Below, piece after piece: positions 1 to 6,974 of a stretch of 16,104 nucleotides of DNA. A model generated the notes under the pieces. The model saw only the letters and a list, made by a program, of their open reading frames with translations. It searched no databases and had not been told where the DNA came from. The position numbers and the translations under genes were made by a program. The stretch is from CAYLRF01 sp964385995 (GTDB taxonomy: Bacteria > Bacillota > Clostridia > Lachnospirales > Lachnospiraceae), in NCBI GenBank assembly GCA_964385995.1, contig CAYLRF010000037.1, positions 1-16,104 on the forward strand, given 5' to 3'. Position 1 is the first letter of the stretch. Each line of letters begins with the position of its first letter.

Positions 1-353
1 TGTGCCGACGAACATGAACCCCCGTCCCAGTTCCAGAAGAAATTTCTCAATTTGCCAGACACTGTCTGGCAAATTGGATATGCAAGGTAAAAAGCTCTCA
101 TATTTTGCAGATTCGATCTGGAAAATCCTTTGCCAAATTCCCTTGTCAACATTTTCGACAGTTCTTTTAATGTTTGATCCCCATACGCCGCGCGATCTTT
201 GTTGTTCTGCTCATATTTAACGATGATTCGCCCGATATTCCAGTATGCGGTTAAAAGTTCATCGTTTACTTTTCTGGCAGCGTTAGAACGCGAAGAGAGC
301 AACACTTCTTTGATTTCGCTTATAATATCGCCATAATTTACGATTTCGTCCAT
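1..353 (-). pseudogene. DUF1016/YhcG-family nuclease-like gene, 5' part, internally deleted; continues past left edge
   Basis: Read on the minus strand, this gives an N-terminal region typical of DUF1016 (YhcG, PDDEXK-type) proteins: MDEIVNYGDIISEIKEV, then AYWNIGRIIVKYEQ, and SRSNLQNMRAFYLAYPICQ up to SGKL. Family members normally continue with SWSHY and about 100 further residues before the C-terminal nuclease domain. Here SGKL is followed immediately, in another frame, by EKFLLELGRGFMFVGT, which I recognise as the start of that C-terminal domain. A segment of roughly 300 bases is therefore missing and the frame is broken. The start at 353 has GGAG six bases upstream; an alternative ATG lies at 365. 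The rest of the gene is outside the window. Family assignment is from memory of the conserved motifs. Members are often found with restriction-modification and other defence genes, which fits the neighbour at 584-1660. Confidence 0.7.
48..76. repeat. perfect 14-base-arm palindrome at the deletion junction of the DUF1016 gene
   Basis: CAATTTGCCAGACA (48-61) and its exact reverse complement (63-76) flank a single C at 62. In the minus-strand reading frame this encodes ICQTVSGKL, a stretch conserved in the DUF1016 family, so the palindrome may be native to the gene. The point where the two family segments are joined falls directly at its end (about base 47). Confidence 0.85.
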
Positions 354-583
354 TTTGATCTCCATTCCGCCGCCTTTCGGTTGGAAGCTCAAATAGTCAT
401 GAAAGATGTTCTTTCACACTATATTCCTCCGAATCAAATTGCCTAGTTCATATTCATATCATTTTAAAAGGTGTCTGGCATTTTCAAGCCCGGAAACCCG
501 CATATACACTGGCTTTCTCGTGTTTGTCCATAAACAACACCGGCATTGCCGATCACGTAATCAAACAACTTCTTTTCCGAGAC
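354..583. other. intergenic region between two minus-strand accessory genes
   Basis: No full gene is visible. It holds the short repeat element described at 484-546 and a small perfect hairpin: TGAAAGA (400-406) and TCTTTCA (410-416) around a TGT loop. On the minus strand a good GGAGG is followed only by a six-codon frame, MKEHLS and stop. No T-rich terminator follows the upstream gene. Confidence 0.5.
484..546 (-). repeat. copy 1 of a short leader-like element encoding MDKHEKASVYAGFRA
   Basis: On the minus strand, an ATG at 531 opens a 15-codon frame, MDKHEKASVYAGFRA, ending in TGA at 484-486. A further in-frame ATG at 546 gives five more residues (MPVLF). A diverged copy of exactly the same 48-base length lies at 15332-15379 on the plus strand and encodes MDKHEKCRIYAGFRE. 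The first 16 aligned bases (TTATGGACAAACACGA) are identical. Several of the other differences are silent (GAG/GAA, GGT/GGC, TTC/TTT). Each copy sits upstream of, and in the same orientation as, a broken accessory gene. It may be a short peptide, a remnant of a longer gene, or a mobile leader; I do not recognise it. Confidence 0.55.
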
Positions 584-1660
584 TTACATCTCTTTCAAAT
601 TCATAAACTTCAGTGACCTTTTCTTTCTCCAGTCAAATATCCTGCACGGCACGGCTACCGGTTCGTCTTTACTGCGCTTCGGCGCGTCCCCGGACGACGG
701 CGAAGCCGGCGGCTCATCTTTGCCGCACACGGACGCGTCCCCGAACATGTCAAAGAGCGACAATTGCGGGTACTCTTCGTACGGCTTGCCGAGAGGCACG
801 GTATCTTTAAGACCGTCCATCTGCCAGATGTTCCATGTGATTTTATTCGCCGCCTGCCGCAGCAGTTTGTCGTCCGGCCGCCGTCCCATACGTTCTTCGT
901 AATAATCCGTGAAGGTCAGCAAAAGATTGATTCTCGCGATCAAGACGTTATCGCCCTGATACTCATATCCGTAGGATGCCTCAAAGGCGCGGATAGTCCA
1001 TTTCAGCCACTCGTCGTACGTATCGGTATTTTCGTTCACGATACGAAGCTTCCTGTCAAGTATCCCGACACGTCTGATAAGAGGGGTAATCGGTTCTCCC
1101 GTGGACACATCATAGCGGGAGACAAGATAGGGCGCCTCGCCGCAGGTGATTTCAAGCCTTCGGGAATCCACATAATCCCGCCACGACGTTCCCTTCGGGA
1201 ATCCGACTTTTCCTTCCGTGACAGTCCATGTGTGATCCGCGTTTTCCGTATTAAAGACACCTCCACGGCCGAACCAGTCCTCATCAAGGTAATTATTCAT
1301 CCGGTTGCAGAGCCACGCGGGTGTGAATACCTCCGCTTTTCTCCTTGTGCGCTCCGCCTGCGCCTCCTGAGATTTCTGTATGCGGGGACGGATGATATCG
1401 GTGCGGCTAAGCAGCGCTTTCGCGTTCATTCGCGACTTATCCGTGAAGTCGGCGCCATACTTTTCATAGGTATCGGTCGCCCAGATGATATTCTTTTTCG
1501 TCGTTTTATCCCGAAGCAGCATGTCAAGTACATTCGCGACCGGATAGCTGCCCGTGTCAATCAGTTTCTCCACAAGAAGGGCTCCGTCCTTTCCGAAATC
1601 TTCAAATGTATGCGCCGTTTTCGCCTGCTGCAAAGTGCCTTCCAAATATTTTACACGCAC
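584..1660 (-). CDS. restriction-modification 'subunit M'-like protein (adenine methylase-related)
   Basis: This 358-residue protein resembles clostridial proteins annotated as restriction endonuclease subunit M. Visible landmarks: KYLEGTLQQAKTAHTFEDFG at the N terminus; VFTPAWLCNRMNNYL (111-125), like the FTP motif near the SAM site of N6-adenine methylases; LEITCGEAPYLVSRYD (169-184), which occupies the place of a motif I loop; ILDRKLRIVNEN (200-211); and the tail IFDWRKKRSLKF (341-352). I see no NPPY/DPPY catalytic motif, so methylation activity is uncertain. It may be a specificity or accessory factor, or a degenerate methylase. The start is a GTG at 1660; frame remains open upstream to a stop near 1715 but contains no better ATG with a ribosome binding site. 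A minus-strand promoter lies about 60 bases upstream. The next gene in the same direction is the broken DUF1016 gene, which also suggests a defence remnant. Confidence 0.65.
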   Translation of the reverse strand: MRVKYLEGTLQQAKTAHTFEDFGKDGALLVEKLIDTGSYPVANVLDMLLRDKTTKKNIIWATDTYEKYGADFTDKSRMNAKALLSRTDIIRPRIQKSQEAQAERTRRKAEVFTPAWLCNRMNNYLDEDWFGRGGVFNTENADHTWTVTEGKVGFPKGTSWRDYVDSRRLEITCGEAPYLVSRYDVSTGEPITPLIRRVGILDRKLRIVNENTDTYDEWLKWTIRAFEASYGYEYQGDNVLIARINLLLTFTDYYEERMGRRPDDKLLRQAANKITWNIWQMDGLKDTVPLGKPYEEYPQLSLFDMFGDASVCGKDEPPASPSSGDAPKRSKDEPVAVPCRIFDWRKKRSLKFMNLKEM

Positions 1661-1719
1661 ATCTTCCGAGGCCGCCGGAACGCAAGTATGCCGCAGGTTA
1701 AGGGGCCTATCCCGCTATC

Positions 1720-1747
1720 ATTATATACCCGTCCCTGTTTTTTTCAA
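1720..1747 (-). promoter_or_regulatory. sigma-70 type promoter for the minus-strand methylase-like gene
   Basis: On the minus strand TTGAAA (1747-1742) is followed after 16 bases by TATAAT (1725-1720), a perfect -10 box. Transcription would begin near 1713, giving a leader of about 50 bases before the GTG at 1660. Confidence 0.6.
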
Positions 1748-1861
1748 TTTCAAATCACCCCGCGCTCGCCGCTCGTTTTCGGCCTTTCCGACATGCGCGG
1801 GACGGATCTTGCGGCTTATCACGCGGGATTTCTTTTGTGAGAAACCCTCTCGGAACGCGGC

Positions 1862-1877
1862 TCATTTTGCAAAATGA
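1862..1877. promoter_or_regulatory. 16-base perfect palindrome, possible operator
   Basis: TCATTTTGCAAAATGA reads the same on both strands. It lies about 75 bases upstream of the proposed glgC -35 box and between two divergent promoters, a position fitting a regulator site. No regulator is identified. Confidence 0.35.
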
Positions 1878-1949
1878 CTATGCTTATAGCTTTTCGTTGT
1901 AACAAGTGACGAAAATAAAATTTATTGAAAATAATTTTTGTAAAATATA

Positions 1950-1978
1950 TTAACAACCTATGTTTTGTGTGCTAATAT
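1950..1978 (+). promoter_or_regulatory. sigma-70 type promoter for glgC-glgD
   Basis: TTAACA (1950-1955), 17 bases, then TAATAT (1973-1978), inside an AT-rich block. Transcription would start near 1985, after the first in-frame ATG at 1979; this supports translation starting at the ATG at 2057. Confidence 0.6.
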
Positions 1979-2056
1979 ATGTATAACTATCAGCAGGCAC
2001 AGCGGGGTGACAGCAGGCAGACGCGGCGGCCGGCACGCGGCAGGCAGGAGGGGCTT

Positions 2057-3331
2057 ATGAGAAATAAGGAAATGATAGCTATGCTCCTCGCGGGAGGGCA
2101 GGGCAGCCGGCTCGGTGTGCTTACAGCGAAGGTCGCCAAGCCCGCGGTTTCCTTCGGAGGCAAGTACCGTATTATCGATTTCCCGTTAAGCAACTGCATA
2201 AATTCCGGCGTGGATACGGTCGGCGTATTGACGCAATACAGGCCGCTGCGACTTAACACACACATCGGTATCGGCATACCGTGGGATCTGGACCGGCAGT
2301 TCGGGGGTGTGACCGTATTGCCGCCGTATGAGAAGGACGACGAGAGCGAGTGGTATACCGGCACGGCGAACGCGGTATATCAGAATCTCGAATACATGGA
2401 GGCCTTTCATCCGAGCTATGTCCTCATTCTGTCAGGCGATCACATTTACAAGATGGATTATGAGGAAATGCTGGATTTTCACAAGAAGAGCGGAGCCGAC
2501 GTCACCATAGCCACGATGCCGGTGCCTATGGAGGAAGCCCCAAGATTCGGGATCATCGTGGCGGATGAGAAGGGCGAGGTTAAGGCATTTGAGGAAAAAC
2601 CCGAACATCCGCGCAGTAATCTCGCGTCTATGGGCATTTACATATTCAATTGGCAGACGCTTAAGGAAGCGCTGATTGAGAAAAAAGACGTGCCCGAGTG
2701 CGATTTCGGGAAACATGTGCTGCCCCATTGTTTCAAACAGGGAAAACGCATGTTTACCTATGAGTTTCACGGATATTGGAAGGATGTGGGGACGTTAGGC
2801 TCCTATTGGGAAGCGAATATGGAGCTTATCGACATCGTCCCCGAGTTCAATCTCTACGAAGAGCACTGGAAGATCTACACGAACAGCGGCAACAGGCCCC
2901 CGCAGTACATAGGCCCCGAGGCCGTGCTCGACCGGTGTATCGTAAGTAACGGCGCGTCCATATACGGGGAGGCGCACAGCTGTGTGATAGGCGCGGGCAC
3001 GACGATAGGTAAGGGCGCAGTGGTCCGCGACTCCGTCATCATGGAGGATGTGGACATCGGCGAGAATTGTGTGATAGATAAGGCGATCATCGCCGACGGC
3101 ACGAAGGTGGGAAGCGGCGCGCGACTGGGGGAGGGAGATGACATACCGAACAGAGAAAGGCCCGGCGTCTACGCGTACGGTATCGCCACCGTCGCCGAAA
3201 ATTCGGTGATACCTCCGCGTGTGCGGATCGGGAAAAATACCGCCGTAAGCGGCGTGACGGCAGAGACGGATTACCCGAACGGAGCATTGGAGAGCGGCGA
3301 GATACTGATAAAGGCGGGTGAGTCGCGGTGA
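2057..3331 (+). CDS. glgC: glucose-1-phosphate adenylyltransferase (ADP-glucose pyrophosphorylase), catalytic subunit
   Basis: The 424-residue product makes ADP-glucose from glucose-1-phosphate and ATP, the committed step of bacterial glycogen synthesis, in the cytoplasm. Landmarks: the nucleotide-binding loop LLAGGQGSRLG (10-20), GGKYRIIDFPLSN (34-46), YTGTANAVYQN (100-110), SGDHIYKMDY with the catalytic Asp (about 128), FEEKP with the sugar-phosphate Lys (about 181), and a C-terminal left-handed beta-helix of hexapeptide repeats (DRCIVSNGASIYGEAHSCVI onward). The ATG at 2057 is chosen because AGGAGG lies five bases before it and MRNKEMIAMLLAGG is the usual family start; the frame also opens at 1979, but that codon is upstream of the likely transcript start. 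The TGA stop overlaps the GTG start of glgD, so the two are translationally coupled. Confidence 0.96.
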   Translation: MRNKEMIAMLLAGGQGSRLGVLTAKVAKPAVSFGGKYRIIDFPLSNCINSGVDTVGVLTQYRPLRLNTHIGIGIPWDLDRQFGGVTVLPPYEKDDESEWYTGTANAVYQNLEYMEAFHPSYVLILSGDHIYKMDYEEMLDFHKKSGADVTIATMPVPMEEAPRFGIIVADEKGEVKAFEEKPEHPRSNLASMGIYIFNWQTLKEALIEKKDVPECDFGKHVLPHCFKQGKRMFTYEFHGYWKDVGTLGSYWEANMELIDIVPEFNLYEEHWKIYTNSGNRPPQYIGPEAVLDRCIVSNGASIYGEAHSCVIGAGTTIGKGAVVRDSVIMEDVDIGENCVIDKAIIADGTKVGSGARLGEGDDIPNRERPGVYAYGIATVAENSVIPPRVRIGKNTAVSGVTAETDYPNGALESGEILIKAGESR

Positions 3332-4449
3332 AAGCCATAGGTATCATACTCGCGGGTGGCGGCAACGCGAAGATGAAGGATCTGACGAAGAAAAAGGCCG
3401 TCGCGGCGCTGCCTGTCGCGGGAGGCTACAGAGCGATAGACTTCGCGCTCAGCAGCATGTCAAATTCACACATTTCGACCGTCGCGGTGGTGAGCCAGTA
3501 TAACTCCGGCTCCCTAAGCGAGCATTTAAGCTCCGCGAAATGGTGGGATTTCGGACGCAAACAGGGCGGTATGTATCTTTTTACCCCGACCATCACGCCG
3601 GATAACAGCACGTGGTTTCGCGGGACGGCGGACGCGATTTATCAGAATATCGATTTTCTGAAAAAATGTCACGAGCCTTACGTGATCATGGCCTCCGGCG
3701 ACGCCGTATATAAGCTGGATTTCGAGGAAGTGCTGGAGTACCACATAGCGAAACAGGCCGATGTCACCGTAGTCTGCAAACAGCTCGGGGAAAAGGAGGA
3801 CGTCTCAAGATTCGGCACCGTGATGACGGATGAGACGGGACGCATCACCGAGTTTGAGGAGAAGCCGGTGCGTGCCCACTCCACGCTGGTTTCTGCCGGG
3901 ATATATGTGATACGCCGCCGTCAGCTCATCGATCTGGTGACAGCCTGCGTGGAAGACGGTCGATATGATTTCGTGCAGGATATATTGCTTCGATATAAAA
4001 ACGTAAAGAGGATGTACGCTTACAGGATGGAGGATTACTGGAGCAATATAGCCACCATCGATTCGTATTACCGCACGAACATGGATTTTCTGAAGCCGGA
4101 GATAAGACGGTATTTCTTCGGAGAAATGCCGGGAGTGCAGACGAAAGTGACGGATCTTCCGCCGGCGAAGTACAATCCCGGGACGCGGGTGACGGGAAGC
4201 CTTCTCGCCGGGGGCACCGTGATAAACGGCACGGTCGAAAGGTCTGTCCTGTGTCCGAAGGTCTTCGTGGGTACCGGCTGCGTCATCAAAGACTGCGTTA
4301 TCCTGGATGACGTGTATATCGGGGACGGCGCGTATCTCGAGAGATGTATCGTGGAAAGCGAGAGTACCATTCGGCCCGGGAACAGATATGTCGGCGGAGC
4401 GCACGCGGAGGTCGTCGCGGAACAAGCCGTAAGATACGGCATGATATAG
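3328..4449 (+). CDS. glgD: GlgD, regulatory paralogue of ADP-glucose pyrophosphorylase
   Basis: This 373-residue protein is a GlgC paralogue found beside glgC in Firmicutes. In studied species GlgD alone is poorly active and forms a more active complex with GlgC. The fold is the same: an N-terminal nucleotidyltransferase domain and a C-terminal beta-helix (VTGSLLAGGTVINGTVERSV onward). The loop that binds nucleotide differs from GlgC: LAGGGNAKMKDLTKKKAVAALPV replaces the GQGSRL pattern, with AGGYRAIDFALSSMSNS following; this is diagnostic of GlgD. MASGDAVYKLDF (121-132) and FEEKP are retained. The start is a GTG whose last bases form the glgC stop (GTGA), a tight coupling that would keep subunit amounts balanced. 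Confidence 0.94.
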   Translation: MKAIGIILAGGGNAKMKDLTKKKAVAALPVAGGYRAIDFALSSMSNSHISTVAVVSQYNSGSLSEHLSSAKWWDFGRKQGGMYLFTPTITPDNSTWFRGTADAIYQNIDFLKKCHEPYVIMASGDAVYKLDFEEVLEYHIAKQADVTVVCKQLGEKEDVSRFGTVMTDETGRITEFEEKPVRAHSTLVSAGIYVIRRRQLIDLVTACVEDGRYDFVQDILLRYKNVKRMYAYRMEDYWSNIATIDSYYRTNMDFLKPEIRRYFFGEMPGVQTKVTDLPPAKYNPGTRVTGSLLAGGTVINGTVERSVLCPKVFVGTGCVIKDCVILDDVYIGDGAYLERCIVESESTIRPGNRYVGGAHAEVVAEQAVRYGMI

Positions 4450-4618
4450 CGGGGAGGTGGTCGACTTGGGCAATCAAAATGCGGTGAGGCATTTATAAGA
4501 GGCGTTTTTAAAATCGCGGCGGGAGCGAAGATGAGGTTATTTTTTGCGGGAGTGGCTTTGGAGTTCCCCGCGCCGACACAAAACCACGACTGATTACAGT
4601 ACAGGAGGTGTAATCATA

Positions 4619-4897
4619 ATGACGATCACGGATGTGAGAATACGTAAAGTCGATAAGGAAGGCAAGATGAGAGCGATAGCGTCTATCACTATCGACGATG
4701 AGTTTGTGGTGCATGACATAAAGGTGATCGAGGGAGACAAGGGACTTTTCATAGCCATGCCGAGCAAGAAATCTTTAGACGGAGAGTATCGCGATATCGC
4801 CCATCCCATCAACACGGAGACGAGATTTCGCATACAGGAAGCGGTAATTAAGAAATATAACGAGACTCCGGATGAGCCGGTCGAGCCGCGGCTGTAG
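4619..4897 (+). CDS. spoVG: SpoVG, RNA-binding regulator linked to septation and sporulation
   Basis: The 92-residue product matches SpoVG along its length: TDVRIRKVDKEGKMRAIASI, then DDEFVVHDIKVIEG, GLFIAMPSKK and the signature YRDIAHPIN. SpoVG is a small protein that affects asymmetric septation in Bacillus and binds nucleic acid in several Firmicutes. The ATG at 4619 is preceded by AGGAGGTG (from 4603, ten bases away); a longer frame from 4544 would place 25 non-conserved residues in front of the conserved start and is rejected. The gene follows glgD by 169 bases with no terminator visible between them, so read-through is possible, and ends at a strong terminator. I could not find a convincing sigma-H promoter. 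Confidence 0.94.
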   Translation: MTITDVRIRKVDKEGKMRAIASITIDDEFVVHDIKVIEGDKGLFIAMPSKKSLDGEYRDIAHPINTETRFRIQEAVIKKYNETPDEPVEPRL

Positions 4898-4977
4898 ACA
4901 AAGCGGGGCTTGAAAAGGACGTATCCGTATGCGATAATTTGCCGAGTCGGAGCTTTCACGGATTATGAAAAGCCTGA

Positions 4978-5009
4978 CGCCGCCGGGTTAAATGCCGGCG
5001 GCGATTTTT
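4978..5009 (+). terminator. intrinsic terminator after spoVG
   Basis: A nine-base-pair, all-GC stem (4978-4986 with 4995-5003) closes an eight-base loop GTTAAATG and is followed by ATTTTT. It separates the glg-spoVG unit from the sortase genes. Confidence 0.85.
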
Positions 5010-5031
5010 AAGGCGAGAGCGGACAGGGCAA

Positions 5032-5946
5032 ATGCGCGACTCGGGGGAAAAATTAACGCATAAAAACAGCGGGGAGACAGGCGGCAAAAAGAACAAATCC
5101 GGACGCCGCCTACTGCCCGTCACAGTGGCGGTAATCGCCTTGGCGGTCGGACTCGCGGTGTTGCTTTACCCGTCGGTGTCCGAATACGTAAGCTCGTTAA
5201 ATTACCGACGCACCATAGAAGACTACGGACGAAGCGTCGGGAAGATGGACGACGCGGCCCGTCTTAACGATATGGACGCGGCGCGGGCGTGGAACGATGA
5301 ACTGTCGCGCGTGTCGGGTCGTATCGGGTCGCTTAGCGATGAGCAAAAGGCAAGATACCTGAAGCTCTTGGATCCGACCGGCACCGGCATGATGGGATAT
5401 GTGGAAATCGGGAAATTAAATATCTATCTTCCCATATATCACGGCACCGAGGAGGAGACGCTTCACGGCGGCATAGGACATGTCGAGGGTTCGTCTCTTC
5501 CGATAGGCGGCGAGGGCACTCACGCCATACTGTCGGGGCATACCGGGCTTCCGTCCGCGAAGCTTTTCAGCAATATCGATCAGCTGGAAAAGGGAGACGT
5601 ATTTTTAATACACGTCCTCGGAGAGACGCTGGCGTATAAGGTCGATTCGCTGAAAGTCATGCTGCCGGAGCAGGCGGAAAAGCAGGAAATAAAAGCGGGC
5701 GAGGACATTTGCACTCTGATGACCTGCACGCCGTACGGCGTAAATACCCACAGGCTTCTCGTAAGGGGGATTCGCACCGAGCTTCCCGCCAAAGACTCGG
5801 GTGGGGATAAAGAGGCGAAGATACCCGTGCGAGTGCCCGCGCTTCTGAAAGTGGCGATCGCGGTATTGGCGACTGCCGTCGTCGTAACCGTGACAGTCCT
5901 GATCGTGAGGGCGTGCCGACGCAGGAAACGCGACCGTGACGGGTAG
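5032..5946 (+). CDS. class C type sortase (pilin-polymerase-like)
   Basis: The 304-residue membrane protein has the sortase catalytic set: His170 in ILSGHTGLP, Cys232 in TLMTCTPYG and Arg241 in NTHRLLVRG. Class C features are the MGYVEI (121-126), LPIYHGTEEETLHGGIGHVEGSSLPIGG block (133-160), the TLMTC variant of the cysteine motif, and a second, C-terminal membrane segment (about 270-293) followed by a basic tail RACRRRKR. The first membrane segment is at about 28-46. Class C enzymes join pilin subunits through sorting signals at the cell surface. The usual DPF/DPW lid motif upstream of the core is not evident; only DPT (114-116) is seen. No strong ribosome binding site precedes the ATG. No pilin or LPXTG protein is encoded in the window, so the substrate is unknown. 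Confidence 0.88.
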   Translation: MRDSGEKLTHKNSGETGGKKNKSGRRLLPVTVAVIALAVGLAVLLYPSVSEYVSSLNYRRTIEDYGRSVGKMDDAARLNDMDAARAWNDELSRVSGRIGSLSDEQKARYLKLLDPTGTGMMGYVEIGKLNIYLPIYHGTEEETLHGGIGHVEGSSLPIGGEGTHAILSGHTGLPSAKLFSNIDQLEKGDVFLIHVLGETLAYKVDSLKVMLPEQAEKQEIKAGEDICTLMTCTPYGVNTHRLLVRGIRTELPAKDSGGDKEAKIPVRVPALLKVAIAVLATAVVVTVTVLIVRACRRRKRDRDG

Positions 5947-6241
5947 GGTAAGATCATAGAACATACGAATTCAACGTAACGCGGGCAACATTGACGGAGG
6001 TGGAATTTTGGACATTTTCGAGTTCCGAAGCGCGGCGTCTTGAAAATCACGTACGGGACTGTCCGCGCCGATGACGTAGGTTTAGGGTCAAGGCGTAGGC
6101 GGATTAAGGTATAGTCGGGTAAATTCAGGTAATATCGGGTAAGGTCAGGTAAGCTCAGGTAAGTTAAGGAAGGTTCGGGCTAGTTCAGGTAGGGTCGGGA
6201 AGATTAAGATTTACGGCTGAGTTTAAGGATATCACTCGCAA
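5947..6241. other. intersortase gap dominated by a short tandem repeat
   Basis: No gene is supported. The first part (5947-6080) has no recognisable content apart from a GGAGG followed by a TTG and an 11-codon frame (6008-6043), which I do not call. The second part is the 10-base repeat at 6101-6210. No terminator hairpin is visible, so the two sortases may be co-transcribed. Confidence 0.5.
6101..6210 (+). repeat. degenerate 10-base tandem repeat, about 11 units
   Basis: The block repeats every ten bases with a consensus near AAGTTCAGGT; successive units include AAATTCAGGT, AATATCGGGT, AAGGTCAGGT and AAGCTCAGGT. Similar but weaker units can be followed back to about 6081. The period is close to one DNA helical turn and is not a multiple of three, so the array is non-coding. 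Confidence 0.85.
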
Positions 6242-6844
6242 ATGATTCGACGGGAAAAGCACCTATCAGGCAGGAAAAAGGCCGCCGTGATTCTCATAAG
6301 TGTCGGCGGCCTTCTTATATTGGCGGCGGCGGCCTTCGCGGGATACAATATTTGGGATGATTACAGGGCGGGCAAAGAGGCCGCGTCAGCCCTGAAACAA
6401 CTCGACACCGGGACGGGAGCGTCGGATAAGTGGCTTGACCCGGACCGCGAAATGCCGACGGTGGAAATAGACGGATATCGCTATATCGGGAAAATCACGA
6501 TCCCCGCTATCGGTATCGACCTTCCGGTCATGCAGACCTGGGATTATAAACGCATGAAAAAGGCGCCCTGCAGGTATTCCGGGACCGCGTATAAGAAGAA
6601 CTTTGTCATCTGCGGGCACAATTACGCCGCTCATTTCGGGAGACTTAAAAATCTCGCCGCCGGGGATTCGGTCACTTTCACGGACGTGGACGGCAATGTC
6701 TTTCATTACGAGGTGGAGAAAACGGAGACACTGGCGCCTACCGCCGTGGCGGAGATGACGAGCGGAGGATGGGCGCTGTCATTGTTCACGTGCAACCTGA
6801 GCGGAAGGGCCAGAGTTACCGTGCGCTGCCGCAAGGCGGGATAA
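6242..6844 (+). CDS. second sortase, short single-pass form
   Basis: The 200-residue protein has one N-terminal membrane segment (about 14-34) and an extracytoplasmic sortase core: YIGKITIPAIGIDLPVM (81-97), CGHNYAAHFG with the catalytic His126, and SLFTCNLSGRARVTVRC with Cys184 and a nearby Arg (191, or 189). It lacks the class C C-terminal membrane anchor. The pattern is that of small clostridial sortases of uncertain class, closest in my reading to the D/E-like housekeeping types. With the class C enzyme upstream it could form a polymerise-then-anchor pair, but this is inference. The start is the only ATG before the positively charged MIRREKH and the membrane segment; its ribosome binding site (AAGGA, 13 bases away) is weak. 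A hairpin-type terminator follows at 6912-6962. Confidence 0.85.
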   Translation: MIRREKHLSGRKKAAVILISVGGLLILAAAAFAGYNIWDDYRAGKEAASALKQLDTGTGASDKWLDPDREMPTVEIDGYRYIGKITIPAIGIDLPVMQTWDYKRMKKAPCRYSGTAYKKNFVICGHNYAAHFGRLKNLAAGDSVTFTDVDGNVFHYEVEKTETLAPTAVAEMTSGGWALSLFTCNLSGRARVTVRCRKAG

Positions 6845-6903
6845 ACGCGTGTGAGGAAAAACGTATAACAGATTATCAAACTTAAATTTGTGCAAGTAGC
6901 CCA

Positions 6904-6932
6904 TTGACTCTTACCCCACCAACGTATATCAT
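6904..6932 (+). promoter_or_regulatory. sigma-70 type promoter for the csoR-copA operon, with possible copper operator
   Basis: TTGACT (6904-6909), exactly 17 bases, then TATCAT (6927-6932). The spacer contains TACCCCACCAACGTA, whose partner TACGTTGGCGGGGTA lies just after the expected start of transcription (near 6939). CsoR operators in other Firmicutes and actinobacteria are GC-rich dyads with TACCC/GGGTA ends overlapping promoters, so a repressor role for these arms is plausible, though their spacing is wider than in known sites. Confidence 0.6.
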
Positions 6933-6962
6933 AGCTACGTGGTACGTTGGCGGGGTATTTTT
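6912..6962 (+). terminator. intrinsic terminator after the second sortase, enclosing the copper promoter -10 box
   Basis: Arms at 6912-6926 and 6943-6957 pair over 15 positions with one G-U pair and are followed by TTTTT (6958-6962). The 16-base loop contains TATCAT. Transcripts from upstream would form the hairpin; transcripts starting in the loop would carry only the right arm. Confidence 0.65.
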
Positions 6963-6974
6963 GTATCCGCGAGA

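Larger units (their letters stand above)
1661..2056. other. divergent intergenic region between the methylase-like gene and glgC
   Basis: No gene is visible here. The gap holds a leftward promoter (1720-1747), a 16-base palindrome (1862-1877) and a rightward promoter (1950-1978) in an AT-rich block (about 1890-1985). The glgC leader after it is GC-rich, with CAGCAGGCA written twice, and ends in a strong AGGAGG. Confidence 0.6.

Noticed and set aside
764..1840. Long plus-strand open frame of 358 codons opposite the methylase-like gene
   Set aside because: It mirrors the minus-strand gene, shows no family motifs and continues through that gene's promoter. It is a shadow of GC-rich coding DNA.
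1979..2056. Longer glgC start giving 26 extra residues
   Set aside because: The codon lies next to the -10 box and before the likely transcript start, the residues are unlike the family, and a strong AGGAGG precedes the ATG at 2057.
4466..4498. TTG start after GGGGAGG with a 10-codon frame between glgD and spoVG
   Set aside because: Good ribosome binding site, but too short and without support from a second copy or a known leader peptide.
6008..6043. TTG start after GGAGG with an 11-codon frame (MDIFEFRSAAS) between the sortases
   Set aside because: Same reason: a chance SD is likely in purine-rich DNA and nothing else supports translation.
6101..6210. CRISPR array
   Set aside because: Units are ten bases, contiguous and diverged, without spacers or cas genes. 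The same applies to the 24-, 27- and 36-base arrays.
6933..6947. CopY-type operator near the copper promoter
   Set aside because: The sequence CTACGTGGTACG does not match TACAnnTGTA, and the operon encodes CsoR rather than CopY.
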